DNA from: Ignavibacteria bacterium
GTDB lineage: Bacteria > Bacteroidota > Ignavibacteria > OLB7
Direction of reading: 5' to 3'
Length of the DNA: 64,000 nt
Assembly (NCBI GenBank): GCA_020635205.1
Contig: JACKAE010000003.1
Location: 496,001 to 560,000, forward strand
In this document: positions 8,108-16,219 of the stretch, in pieces
How the letters are laid out: every line of letters starts with the position of its first letter
Numbering within the stretch: position 1 is the first letter of the stretch
Notes under the pieces: model-generated
Seen by the model: the letters and a program-made list of their open reading frames with translations, nothing else
What the model was told of the DNA's origin: nothing
The model's database searches: none
Program-made: the position numbers and the translations under genes

Positions 8108-9093
8108 CTGACACTCTGAATTTGTCGACCCATTCGAGCAGCAAAATAGGTAATGATAATTGAGGCTCCGGCGCGACGAATAGAGGTTAGCGACTCAACC
8201 ATTGTTCGCTCCAAATCGAGCCAGCCCTTTTGGGCGGCAGCGTGGAGCATAGCATATTCACCGGAGACTTGATAGGCAGCAATTGGGACATCGGTGTTCT
8301 GGTAGAGTTGGTTGATGATGTCGAGATTGGGCATCGCCGGCTTTACCATGAGGATATCTGCTCCTTCCTCCAGATCAAGCAACGCCTCGCGCATTGCCTC
8401 CCGTCCGTTTGCCGGATCCATCTGGTGCGAACGCCTGTCACCAAAACTTGGCGTGGAGTCGGCAGCATCACGGAAGGGACCATAAAAGCCACTGGCATAC
8501 TTTACTGCATAGGACATAATCGGAATTCCCTCGAAACCCTCGGCATCAAGTCCATCCCGAATTGCGGCAACACGACCATCCATCATATCGGACGGAGCAA
8601 CCATATCTGCACCAGCCTCTGCGTGAGAGATTGCCATGCGAACGTAGAGTTCAACCGACTCATCGTTCAAAATATGTTCTCCGTCGAGCAGACCACAATG
8701 TCCGTGATCGGTATACTCGCAGAGGCAGACATCGGTGATGATCGTCATCTCCGGTACTTCCTTTCGGATCGCACGTATGCCCCGCTGAATAATCCCCTCA
8801 CTATCCCACGCACTGCTACCTTCAGCATCTTTACTCTCAGGTATCCCGAAGAGGATCACGCTTTTGATTCCAAGTTCTATTAGTCCTATACACTCTCTCA
8901 CCACCTCATCAACCGAAAGCTGAAAAACTTCCGGCATCGAAACTACTTCGCGTCGAACATTAGTTCCGGGTACGATGAAGAGTGGTGCAACCAGATTGTC
9001 GGTGTGAAGCCGAGTCTCGCGAACGAGGTTCCGAATTCCTTCAGTCCTACGCAGACGGCGCGGACGATGTATTAAGTCAAGTTTGTTGTTCAT
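8095..9093 (-). CDS. hemB: Porphobilinogen synthase (delta-aminolevulinate dehydratase), zinc type
   Basis: HemB joins two 5-aminolevulinate molecules into porphobilinogen in haem synthesis. I take the ATG at 9093, giving 332 aa; the longer frame to 9120 starts with TTG and adds nine residues without family resemblance. The three zinc-binding cysteines are present in DVCLCEYTDHGHCG (C123, C125, C133), so this is the zinc-dependent type. The two active-site lysines are K198 in YAVKYASGFYGPFR and K251 in MVKPAMPNLD. The gene stands alone between era and egtD. The last codons lie in an AT-rich repeat, so the extreme C-terminus may have been altered by that element. Confidence 0.95.
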   Translation of the reverse strand: MNNKLDLIHRPRRLRRTEGIRNLVRETRLHTDNLVAPLFIVPGTNVRREVVSMPEVFQLSVDEVVRECIGLIELGIKSVILFGIPESKDAEGSSAWDSEGIIQRGIRAIRKEVPEMTIITDVCLCEYTDHGHCGLLDGEHILNDESVELYVRMAISHAEAGADMVAPSDMMDGRVAAIRDGLDAEGFEGIPIMSYAVKYASGFYGPFRDAADSTPSFGDRRSHQMDPANGREAMREALLDLEEGADILMVKPAMPNLDIINQLYQNTDVPIAAYQVSGEYAMLHAAAQKGWLDLERTMVESLTSIRRAGASIIITYFAARMGRQIQSVRIQK

Positions 9094-9204
9094 AGTAGTG
9101 CTGGGAGGGAATTCACGCAAAGGCAGAAAGCAAGAGGCTCTTGGTGAACCTTGGTGTTCTTAGTGGCTAAATTCTTCCCCTGCTAAGAGAGAGGGATATT
9201 CCCC

Positions 9205-9236
9205 TTTTTGAATTTTTACTTTTGAATTTTGAATTC
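9205..9236. repeat. AT-rich gene-flanking repeat, 3' side of era
   Basis: This copy (TTTTTGAATTTTTACTTTTG then AATTTTGAATT) ends directly at the era stop codon. It shows the same orientation relative to its gene as the copies after the amidotransferase, DinB and lpd genes. Confidence 0.7.
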
Positions 9237-10169
9237 TCAATACCCAAATCCCTTCAATCGATTCTCATCTGATCTCCAATCCTTCCTCACCTTCACGAAG
9301 AGTTCCAGGTAGACACCTTGCCCGAGAAACTCTTCGATATTTTTCCGTGCTCGTGCTCCAACCTGCTTCAGAGCCTCCCCCTTCTTGCCGATCATAATTC
9401 CTTTCTGGGAATCTCTTTCGACAACAATCTCTGCATTGATAAAGAGCTTCTCCGGGTCAGGTCGCTCCTTGAATTCCACGATGTTCACCTCCACTGCGTA
9501 CGGAATTTCCTGCCGATACTGCTCGAGGACTTGTTCGCGAATCAACTCACTGACAAAGAAACGTTCTGGTTGCTCGCTGAGCATGTCTGGATCGTAGAAC
9601 GGTTCTCCATACGGGAGGTAACCGGTAATCGATTGAACGAGATCGTCAGTATTTTCGCCTCGCAACGCGGAAGCAGGGATAATCTCTTTGAAAATGCCGA
9701 GACTGCTGAGCTGGCTTATCAGTGGGAGAACTTCGCGCTTTTCTTTCAACGTATCCATTTTATTCAGCAGGAGAATTACCGGTTTGCCGAGACTCTGAAT
9801 ATCACCGAGAGGAGTCCCGGCAAGGCGTTCCACATTTGGATCGGTGACATCCAGCATCAGCAAAATCAGGTCGGCATCCTGAACAGCGTCGGCAACGTAG
9901 CCAACCAGTTTTTCCTGCAAGAGGTAGCGAGGTGTGAGCACACCCGGCGTGTCGATAAAGATGATCTGTGCGTCGTCAGTTGAGAGGATGCCGAGAACGC
10001 TCTTGCGAGTAGTCTGCGGCTTCCGTGTGACAATCGAGAGCTTCGCCCCCACCAACCGGTTCATCAACGTCGACTTCCCCACATTCGGTTCTCCGACAAT
10101 GGCAACATAGCCTGCGCGGAAGGTAGCCAGAGGTGTTGGTAGAGAAGATGTCTGATCTGTGTTGTGCAT
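9237..10169 (-). CDS. era: GTPase Era
   Basis: Era is an essential GTPase that binds the 3' end of 16S rRNA during 30S subunit assembly. The start is placed at the ATG at 10169 (310 aa, the usual length); the frame is open further upstream to 10325, but that segment has no family similarity. G1 is GEPNVGKST (26-34), G3 is DTPG (73-76), G4 is NKMD (136-139), and the C-terminal KH domain carries GKKGEALKQVGARAR from about 261. The start has no clear Shine-Dalgarno sequence. It is transcribed in the same direction as hemB downstream but is separated from it by an AT-rich repeat. Confidence 0.95.
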   Translation of the reverse strand: MHNTDQTSSLPTPLATFRAGYVAIVGEPNVGKSTLMNRLVGAKLSIVTRKPQTTRKSVLGILSTDDAQIIFIDTPGVLTPRYLLQEKLVGYVADAVQDADLILLMLDVTDPNVERLAGTPLGDIQSLGKPVILLLNKMDTLKEKREVLPLISQLSSLGIFKEIIPASALRGENTDDLVQSITGYLPYGEPFYDPDMLSEQPERFFVSELIREQVLEQYRQEIPYAVEVNIVEFKERPDPEKLFINAEIVVERDSQKGIMIGKKGEALKQVGARARKNIEEFLGQGVYLELFVKVRKDWRSDENRLKGFGY

Positions 10170-10503
10170 AATAATTGAATAACAGCCAGTACAATGATTT
10201 AGGAAATGATTGTACTTCGCAGCTTGATGATTGGGAGTGTACAAATAGCTCTCCAAATGCCATCGATACCGAGCATCGGTTCGAGGTGGGAAGATAATCA
10301 GGAGTGAGGGAACATCTCTTTCCAAATGCTTTCTGAAAGTCTATAAGTCTATCACCACTATCACAAAAAAAAGAAGGCAGGCAAGGTTTTCCCTTACCTG
10401 CCAAACGAATGCCGTTGGATTCGCCTCCACCCCTCCAACGTTCGGATCTCCAACGAGTTCCAGCGTAGAACAACGCCCCCCATCACAGCTGGTTCCACGA
10501 ACT
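10170..10503. other. 334-bp gene-free stretch upstream of era
   Basis: The stretch holds the era promoter region, a terminator at 10364-10402, and about 100 bases between that terminator and the YHS gene stop. The open frame running through it is the upstream extension of the era frame or a shadow. I looked for a tRNA or other structured RNA in the 100-base part and found no recognisable one. Confidence 0.5.
10364..10402 (-). terminator. Rho-independent terminator of the YHS/NTF2/AraC unit
   Basis: Read on the minus strand, GGCAGGTAAGG pairs with CCTTGCCTGCC (one mismatched position) around a short A-rich loop, and is followed by TTCTTTTTTTT. It lies about 100 bases after the YHS gene stop and ends that transcription unit before era. 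Confidence 0.85.
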
Positions 10504-10968
10504 TTACTTCGACATTTTTTTCCAGTTATCCTCAGCGTTCACTTTCATCTTCTTCTCATCCCCCAACCACAACTGAAGGGCATCAACCTCAAGGTTATAG
10601 AGGAAGAGATAAAGCTTCCCATCTCGCACTAAAAACTTGTTCGGATCTGTTCTGAACTTCGCTCCAACAGCTATGCCTGTAGCACACCATCCACCATATT
10701 GTGGGAGATACTTCGCAGGGTTCGCATCAAATTTCGCCTTCTGTTCAGCATCCGTGAAATAGTACTTTAGCCCCTTATACTCCGACATATATTCTTTAGC
10801 TCCTCGCTGTGCTAAATTCAGCTCGATATATGAGACTGGACTGTATCCATCCATAGCGATCTTGCTGTCGTCCACATTGTATTCTCCACCCACGTTCTGT
10901 CCATATCCACTTATCGAAATCGTGGTCAGGAAAATGAGTGCGAGAATTGCGATACGTATCGTGTTCAT
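10504..10968 (-). CDS. Exported YHS-domain protein
   Basis: This is a 154-residue protein with an N-terminal signal peptide (hydrophobic 5-20, likely cleavage near residue 24) followed by a YHS-type domain. The family pattern is visible: AMDGYSPVSY at 39-47, YKGLKYYFTDAEQKAKFDANPAKYLPQYGGWCATG at 64-98 (a single Cys95), then a segment with GKLYLF. YHS domains are small modules often linked to metal binding, but the exact function of these exported single-domain members is unknown. A Shine-Dalgarno-like GGAG precedes the ATG. It follows the NTF2-fold gene by 59 bp on the same strand and is followed by a terminator, so it is probably the last gene of an AraC-controlled unit. Confidence 0.8.
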   Translation of the reverse strand: MNTIRIAILALIFLTTISISGYGQNVGGEYNVDDSKIAMDGYSPVSYIELNLAQRGAKEYMSEYKGLKYYFTDAEQKAKFDANPAKYLPQYGGWCATGIAVGAKFRTDPNKFLVRDGKLYLFLYNLEVDALQLWLGDEKKMKVNAEDNWKKMSK

Positions 10969-11027
10969 TGATATTCTTCTCCTAAAATTGCTGTTGTTGT
11001 ATTGTTAGATTGATGGCGAATAGTGAG

Positions 11028-11375
11028 TTAATTCTTGAAGTACTGTTCGTTAACAACCTTCCCTTGCTGCCACTCCCTTCGAATAATCTCATGCCAGAGA
11101 ATCTGTCCTCCATCTTTCATCAGGAAGTCAAATGTAAATTCAGACATTGAGACATTATTGCCGACAACTGAGTGGTGGTGTGTGATGCCCTTTACCTGCT
11201 CGATTGCACCGACAAAGCCAGTCATCTTCTCCAGCATTTCTCCCTTAGTCGAAGTGGCAGTGCCATCAAAGTCAAGTGTGGTTGCATCTTCAGCAAAGAA
11301 GCGATCCACTGCATCGACAATTTCTCCCTTACAGACCATTCTGTCCATCTCCGAGACAAAATCTGCTACCTGCAT
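11028..11375 (-). CDS. NTF2-fold (SnoaL-like) protein
   Basis: I place the start at the ATG at 11375, preceded at good spacing by AAGAGG, giving 115 aa. The frame is open further upstream, but that part overlaps the AraC gene and looks like noise. The sequence fits a SnoaL/NTF2-like cone fold: an N-terminal helix pair (DFVSEMDRMVCKGEIVDAVDRFF), the AEDATTLDFDGT strand region, and a final sheet ending EIIRREWQQGKVVNEQYF. Members bind small ligands or act as isomerases, hydrolases or dimerisation modules; nothing here points to one substrate. It sits 85 bp after the AraC-type gene and 59 bp before the YHS gene, same strand, so the three may be co-regulated. Confidence 0.72.
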   Translation of the reverse strand: MQVADFVSEMDRMVCKGEIVDAVDRFFAEDATTLDFDGTATSTKGEMLEKMTGFVGAIEQVKGITHHHSVVGNNVSMSEFTFDFLMKDGGQILWHEIIRREWQQGKVVNEQYFKN

Positions 11376-11460
11376 AACAGAACCTCTTGTGATTGTGATA
11401 AGTAAAAAGTACAGCACAAAATTATGCTCACTTTCAGGGGAGGGAAGTACAAGAGATTCT

Positions 11461-12498
11461 CTAAGGATTGGACTTTTTGAACTTGTATTCAGAAGGAGTG
11501 ATGCCGGTATGTTTCTTGAAGAACGTCGAGAAATGATTGGCCTCTTCGAAATCCAATGCAAAGGCAGTCTCTTTTATGCTAAGGCTCTGCAACAAAACCT
11601 TTGCTGAAGCAACAACTTCGGCGCGGATCAATGCACCTACAGTTGTCCCCAACCTTTGCTGCACTCTGCGTGAAAGTGTGGGAAGACTTACGTGCATCTT
11701 CTTTGCATAGAATGCTGAAGAACGTTCGGAGATATGGTATTGCTGAACCAAGAGATTCAGGCTTTGTACAAAAGAATCAGAGGCTTCACTTCCAAATGTT
11801 TCGCGGAATTCCAGCGGAGTTAAATAGGTCTCCCGTTTGAAGAACCGATTAAAGTAGGCGGGATCACGAAAGCCTAAATCGTAGGCAACTTCCTGAACAG
11901 GTTGATCGGTAAAGGCAAGATAGTTTTGGCTTTCAATTAACAACTTCCGTTGTGCAAGATATTTTACTGAAACTCCAAGACGATCTTTCACTAATCTGCA
12001 AATGGAAGATTCCTTGCCATCAAGCCCTGAAACAAGTTCCCCCACACTCCAATTTTCCGCAAAGTGTGAATCGATAACATCCTTGAGATCGAAGATGAGT
12101 TGGTATTCTTCCCGCTCGGCATTGAATGGGTTTTGCCAGAACCAACGTCCAGAAGAAATATCCAGAAGGGATGAGGGGGAAGCGTGTAGGAGGTATGCTA
12201 AGACTGATTCTGGCTCAGAGAACTCTATGTATCCAAGTGATATCAGGTGTTTGAACAACACACGGTAATCTTTCGACTGCTTGACAAAGCTCTCAGGGAA
12301 CTCTTCAATCACAAGCTCGAAATCACCAAGCGGAAAACAGATATGCTGTCCGGGAGAGAGAAAGATCAGACGATTTTCAAAATCTGAATAGGATCTGAAA
12401 TCGACTTCAATCTGACCTTGTCCAGACTTCACCCAGATCAGAGTGTGGTTGGCAAACGAGAGTCGTTCGTTACTTCTTGGCTTTAGAGTTCTTGGCAT
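11461..12498 (-). CDS. AraC-family regulator with two DNA-binding domains
   Basis: The start is taken at the ATG at 12498 (345 aa); an upstream TTG at 12528 would add ten residues. The N-terminal 140 residues look like a ligand-sensing region with a cupin-like part (PGQHICFPLGDFELVIEEFP). Two AraC-type double helix-turn-helix domains follow in tandem. The first, about 151-236, has QPVQEVAYDLGFRDPAYFNRFFKRE then TPLEFRE. The second, about 252-342, has the parallel block LSIKETAFALDFEEANHFSTFFKKH then TPSEYK. Normal AraC proteins carry one such domain. The NTF2-fold and YHS genes lie directly downstream and are the likely targets or partners. Confidence 0.88.
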   Translation of the reverse strand: MPRTLKPRSNERLSFANHTLIWVKSGQGQIEVDFRSYSDFENRLIFLSPGQHICFPLGDFELVIEEFPESFVKQSKDYRVLFKHLISLGYIEFSEPESVLAYLLHASPSSLLDISSGRWFWQNPFNAEREEYQLIFDLKDVIDSHFAENWSVGELVSGLDGKESSICRLVKDRLGVSVKYLAQRKLLIESQNYLAFTDQPVQEVAYDLGFRDPAYFNRFFKRETYLTPLEFRETFGSEASDSFVQSLNLLVQQYHISERSSAFYAKKMHVSLPTLSRRVQQRLGTTVGALIRAEVVASAKVLLQSLSIKETAFALDFEEANHFSTFFKKHTGITPSEYKFKKSNP

Positions 12499-12629
12499 GA
12501 GGATTCTGTTCTTATACTTCCCGGCCAAGAGTGGCTATCCCCAGATATTCATACCGGAAGAACGGTTCTCTTCACAAACCTGAACATCTCACAAAATTCA
12601 TCGCTCAATTGCAGGGAGTGCAAAAAGAA

Positions 12630-13463
12630 TCAGTCTGATTCTCGAGAGGAATCAGGCATCTTCCTCACTTTTCCCAACTGGGTCAGGGCTGCTCGGAAAT
12701 CTTTCGGTGGTTCGGCTTCAAAGGTAATCTGTTTGCCGGTTGAAGGATGTTCTACAGTCAGCGATGCGGCGTGGAGCGTCTGCCTGTCGATTAGCGGACG
12801 CTCTTCACGTCCGTAGTCGCGGAACTTGCGCTTGATTGAAGAGAGATAGAAGGCATCCTGCGCACCGTAGAGGTGATCCACGAGAAGTGGGAGTCCAACC
12901 GCCTTGCAGTGAACTCGAATTTGGTGTTGGCGTCCGGTTAAGGGTTGCGCTTCAATTAAGGTAAAGCCTTGAAAGAGTTCACGTCGCCGCAGGATTGTAA
13001 CGGCCTCCTTCCCACTCGCACTCGGACGTATCCTTCCTGACCTTCCCGGATCTGTCGCTAAAGGAATATCTACCGTCATCTCCTCCTCGTTCATCATCCC
13101 CTCCACAATCACCAAGTACTTCTTCTCTGTTTTCCGCTCCCGAAACTGCTCGTTCAACTCTCGGTGTGCCTCAGCATCTTTGGCGAAGAGAACAACGCCA
13201 CTCGTATCCTTATCGATGCGGTGTACGGTCCAGACTCTGCCGAACTCTTGCAAGGCAAGTGCACGGAGCGAACCACGGTCGTCGTGCCGTTCAGGAATCG
13301 TGGCAAGTCCGGGAGCTTTGTCGAAAACCAACAGACGGTCATCTTCGTACAGTACAGAGTAGAGCGAACGCTTTTTCTGTCGGCGTTCTCCCTCGGCTTC
13401 CGCCTCGGCCTCTTCAGCTTCGATTCGTTCGAGCCACTCTTCTATTTCTTTTTCGTCGATCAT
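12630..13463 (-). CDS. RluA-family pseudouridine synthase
   Basis: This enzyme isomerises uridine to pseudouridine in structured RNA. The 277-residue protein has an unusual acidic N-terminal helix (about 1-30, rich in E and A), then the catalytic domain with the signature HRIDKDTSGV at 81-90, giving Asp84 as the likely catalytic residue. Further on are the RluA blocks EKKYLVIVEG, PLTGRQHQIRVH and the C-terminal LHAASLTVEHP. There is no S4 RNA-binding domain, so it resembles the RluA/TruC-type short members. The target site cannot be read from sequence. It lies between the AraC gene and folD on the same strand, with no sign of functional linkage. Confidence 0.88.
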   Translation of the reverse strand: MIDEKEIEEWLERIEAEEAEAEAEGERRQKKRSLYSVLYEDDRLLVFDKAPGLATIPERHDDRGSLRALALQEFGRVWTVHRIDKDTSGVVLFAKDAEAHRELNEQFRERKTEKKYLVIVEGMMNEEEMTVDIPLATDPGRSGRIRPSASGKEAVTILRRRELFQGFTLIEAQPLTGRQHQIRVHCKAVGLPLLVDHLYGAQDAFYLSSIKRKFRDYGREERPLIDRQTLHAASLTVEHPSTGKQITFEAEPPKDFRAALTQLGKVRKMPDSSRESD

Positions 13464-13525
13464 GGTTCCATTGTTTGGATTTGGGGTATCTGTGCATGAT
13501 ACTCGGCATGGTATTGGGGAATGGC

Positions 13526-13567
13526 ATCAATCGTAGGGACATGGCGTGCCATGTCCCTACGATTGAT
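13526..13567. repeat. 42-bp perfect palindrome (REP-like) overlapping the folD stop codon
   Basis: Two 20-base arms, ATCAATCGTAGGGACATGGC and its exact reverse complement, flank a central GT. The folD stop codon (13557-13559) and its last three codons lie within the palindrome. The form GTAGGGACATGGC...GCCATGTCCCTAC resembles REP/MITE-like palindromes dispersed in many bacterial genomes. As RNA it would form a very strong hairpin directly at the 3' end of folD, so it could also protect or terminate that transcript, although no T-run follows. Confidence 0.9.
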
Positions 13568-14450
13568 TGAAATCCCCTCGCGCAGAGGCAATGGTGTTTT
13601 GCATCAACATTGCAATGGTCATTAACCCAACACCGCCGGGAACCGGTGTAATTGCACTGCACTTCGGTGCTACCTGATTGTAGTCAACATCCCCCACAAC
13701 ACGATAGCCTCTCTTCGCATCTGGATCATCGACACGATTGATTCCAACATCGATCACAACGGCTCCCTCTTTCACCATATCTGATCCAATAAAGTTTGGT
13801 CGTCCAATCGCAACCAGAAGGATGTCCGCTTCTCGCGTAATTGCTCCCAAGTCGTCGGCAGCCGAATGTGCGATTGTGACGATAGCATTTCCCCCATCCC
13901 GCTTCTGCGCTAACAAATTTGCCAACGGCTTCCCCACAATATTGCTCCGTCCAACAACTACAGCACGCTTCCCACTTGTTGCAACCTTGTAGTACTTCAG
14001 CATCTCGACTACACCTGCCGGAGTACAGGGGAGCGGTCCAGGAAGGCCAATCACTAACTTCCCGACATTGACCGGATGAAAGCCATCAACATCTTTTACT
14101 GGATTGATTGCGAGTGTAATCTTGTTGTAGTCGATGTGTGATGGAAGTGGTGACTGCACCAAAATGCCGTGAACAGTGGGATCGTTATTCAACCTTTCCA
14201 CAAGGTCGAGCAACTCCTCCTCGCTTGTGTTTTCAGGCATCCGATAGGTTACCGAGTTCAGGCCAAGCTCACGACTCTTCCTCTCCTTTGACCCAACGTA
14301 GGTTGCCGAGGCAGGATCATCCCCAACCAACACCACGCTCAGTCCGGGTGTAATCCCACGTTCTTCTTTCAGATAGTTCACATCCCGAGCCACTTGGTCG
14401 AGAATAGCGTCGGCAACAGGTTTGCCCTTCAGTATAATCGGTTCACTCAT
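13557..14450 (-). CDS. folD: Bifunctional methylenetetrahydrofolate dehydrogenase/cyclohydrolase
   Basis: FolD interconverts 5,10-methylene-, methenyl- and 10-formyl-tetrahydrofolate with NADP. The ATG at 14450 gives 297 aa; the frame opens two codons earlier at a TTG. Motifs: YVGSKERKSRELG with the catalytic Lys55, VQSPLP at 99-104, KDVDGFHP near 119-126, the Rossmann motif VVVGRSNIVGKP, and the C-terminal TPVPGGVGLMTIAML. The reading frame ends inside a palindrome, so the last residues (NQS) are supplied by that element. folB, folK and a pterin dehydratase elsewhere in the window belong to the same broad pathway but are not linked to this gene. Confidence 0.96.
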   Translation of the reverse strand: MSEPIILKGKPVADAILDQVARDVNYLKEERGITPGLSVVLVGDDPASATYVGSKERKSRELGLNSVTYRMPENTSEEELLDLVERLNNDPTVHGILVQSPLPSHIDYNKITLAINPVKDVDGFHPVNVGKLVIGLPGPLPCTPAGVVEMLKYYKVATSGKRAVVVGRSNIVGKPLANLLAQKRDGGNAIVTIAHSAADDLGAITREADILLVAIGRPNFIGSDMVKEGAVVIDVGINRVDDPDAKRGYRVVGDVDYNQVAPKCSAITPVPGGVGLMTIAMLMQNTIASARGDFNQS

Positions 14451-14494
14451 TAACAAATATCTTATTCTGAAAAGTGCTTTCGTAACTCAAACAA

Positions 14495-16219
14495 TTAACG
14501 CGAACGGGTTTCTGCCACAACTGCGAGGAACTTCTCTAAGGGCAAGGCGTTCAACACATTATCCTTCGTCAACCATCCTTTCCGAGCTATTGTTACTCCG
14601 TAACGATGGTAATCAAATTCTGCTACCGCGTGGGCATCTGGATCAATCGCCACCTTCACCCCCTTCCGCTTCGCATAACGAATCATCCGCCAGTTCAAGT
14701 CGAGTCGGTAGGGATTGGCATTGAGTTCAACAAACTTTCCACGCTCCGCAGCGTGAGCAATCACCTGCTTTAGGTTGATTGGATACCCTTTCCGAGTGAG
14801 AACCAACCGTCCAGTTGGGTGAGCTAAAATTGTAGCGTAGCGATTATCGAGTGCCCGGCAAACCCGTTCAGTTTGAACCTCTTCAGGCAGATTGAAACTG
14901 GAGTGAATCGAGACAACAACGGAGTCGAGTGTGGCCAAGGCATCGTCAGCAAGGTCGAGCGATCCATCTGCCAGAATATCGCACTCGATTCCCTTCAGCA
15001 CTCGAAATTGGCTCGGATCATACTTCTTGTTGATCTCGTCGATCTCTTTCCCCTGTGCTTCAAGTCGCGCTTCGTTCAAACCGTTTGCGTAGAAGGCAGC
15101 CTTCGAGTGGTCACACATTAACAAGTACTGATAGCCAAGTTCCTCAGCCTGCTCAGCAAGTTCTTCGATACTGTTCCGACCATCACTCCAAGTTGAGTGA
15201 ACGTGCAGGATTCCCCGTAAATCACTACCAGTGACAAGCTCCGGCAACCCTCCATCGAGCGCAACGCGGACTTCGTCAATTCCCTCGCGCAACTCCGGCG
15301 GGATATACTGCATTCCCGCAAGCTGATAAATTTCTTCTTCGGAGGTTAGGGCAACAGACTCTCCTCCTTTCAGTAGAGTTCTCTCCGTTAGCTCATATCC
15401 TCGATCGTGGAGGGGAATGGAGACCATGAAGCGGTAGTCGCTTGCTGCACTTTTCTGGTGGAGCGTCACTACAAATTCGTCGGGAGAGGCTACGTGAATC
15501 AGAACCTTGTACGTTCCGTCGATTGTCCCGTAGATTGTCCGATCTTTTTCAGCTATATCGGAAAGGGCTTCGGCATCACTCAGCCCTCGCTTCACCTCTT
15601 CGATATCCTCAGATTCCAGAACGAACGGGAGCGAACTGAACTCTTCTCCTCCGCGCCGCAACCGTCCTGCAATCTCTACTCGTCCAACCCCCGGCAATTC
15701 CCGAAGAACTGGAAGGAGTTCGGCAGCAAGAGTTGTGGCAGTGTGCAGCCGCATCTTCCCAACGTTCGCCTTCAGTTCTGCAACTCCTTGCAGGATGTTT
15801 GCCTCGGTCTTCGCACCGAATCCTTTCAACGCCGCAACCTCGCCACCTTTTGCCTTCTCTTCCAGATCATCTATCGACTCGATCCCCAACTCCTGCCAGA
15901 GAGAACGAACTTTTTTTGAGCCGAGTCCTCGGATACTCATTACGTCCAGCAATCCATTCGGCGTTCGCTCCATCAGCTCTTCAAGCTGCGACGACGCACC
16001 AGTCTCCACCATCTCCCGAATCTCCGCAGCAATTCCTGAACCAACGCCATCGATGGCAATATCTCCTCCCTTCAGAAGCAGGTCGGCAAGGTCGACGCCT
16101 GCCGAGCGGATAGCCCGCGCTGCGCGCCCATAGGCACGACTCTTGAAACTGTTCTCCCCATGCAGGTCGAGAAGTGCTTCAATACGGGAGAGAATCCGTT
16201 CAATCTCGCGTGTGTTCAT
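14495..16219 (-). CDS. PolX-like protein: degenerate family X polymerase fused to an intact PHP domain
   Basis: The protein (574 aa) has the order of bacterial PolX: an 8-kDa-like N-terminal domain with GENSFKSRAYGRAARA (21-36), helix-hairpin-helix segments around 93-147, a palm region, and a C-terminal PHP phosphoesterase domain from about 335. In the palm, the family motif GS-x-RR followed by D-x-D is here GRLRRGGEEFSSLPFV (185-200), with both aspartates absent, and the third Asp is missing from YKVLIHV. The PHP metal ligands look complete: HVHSTWSDG (H339, H341), CDHS, SIHSSFN, HPTGR and DPDAH. It probably acts as a nuclease/phosphoesterase and not as a polymerase. It starts by a one-base TGATG overlap with the upstream lipoprotein gene. 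Confidence 0.88.
   Translation of the reverse strand: MNTREIERILSRIEALLDLHGENSFKSRAYGRAARAIRSAGVDLADLLLKGGDIAIDGVGSGIAAEIREMVETGASSQLEELMERTPNGLLDVMSIRGLGSKKVRSLWQELGIESIDDLEEKAKGGEVAALKGFGAKTEANILQGVAELKANVGKMRLHTATTLAAELLPVLRELPGVGRVEIAGRLRRGGEEFSSLPFVLESEDIEEVKRGLSDAEALSDIAEKDRTIYGTIDGTYKVLIHVASPDEFVVTLHQKSAASDYRFMVSIPLHDRGYELTERTLLKGGESVALTSEEEIYQLAGMQYIPPELREGIDEVRVALDGGLPELVTGSDLRGILHVHSTWSDGRNSIEELAEQAEELGYQYLLMCDHSKAAFYANGLNEARLEAQGKEIDEINKKYDPSQFRVLKGIECDILADGSLDLADDALATLDSVVVSIHSSFNLPEEVQTERVCRALDNRYATILAHPTGRLVLTRKGYPINLKQVIAHAAERGKFVELNANPYRLDLNWRMIRYAKRKGVKVAIDPDAHAVAEFDYHRYGVTIARKGWLTKDNVLNALPLEKFLAVVAETRSR

Noticed and set aside
10404..10503. Possible structured RNA between the YHS stop and its terminator
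   Set aside because: I looked for tRNA, SRP RNA, RNase P and 6S motifs on the minus strand and found none; it may be plain 3' untranslated sequence.
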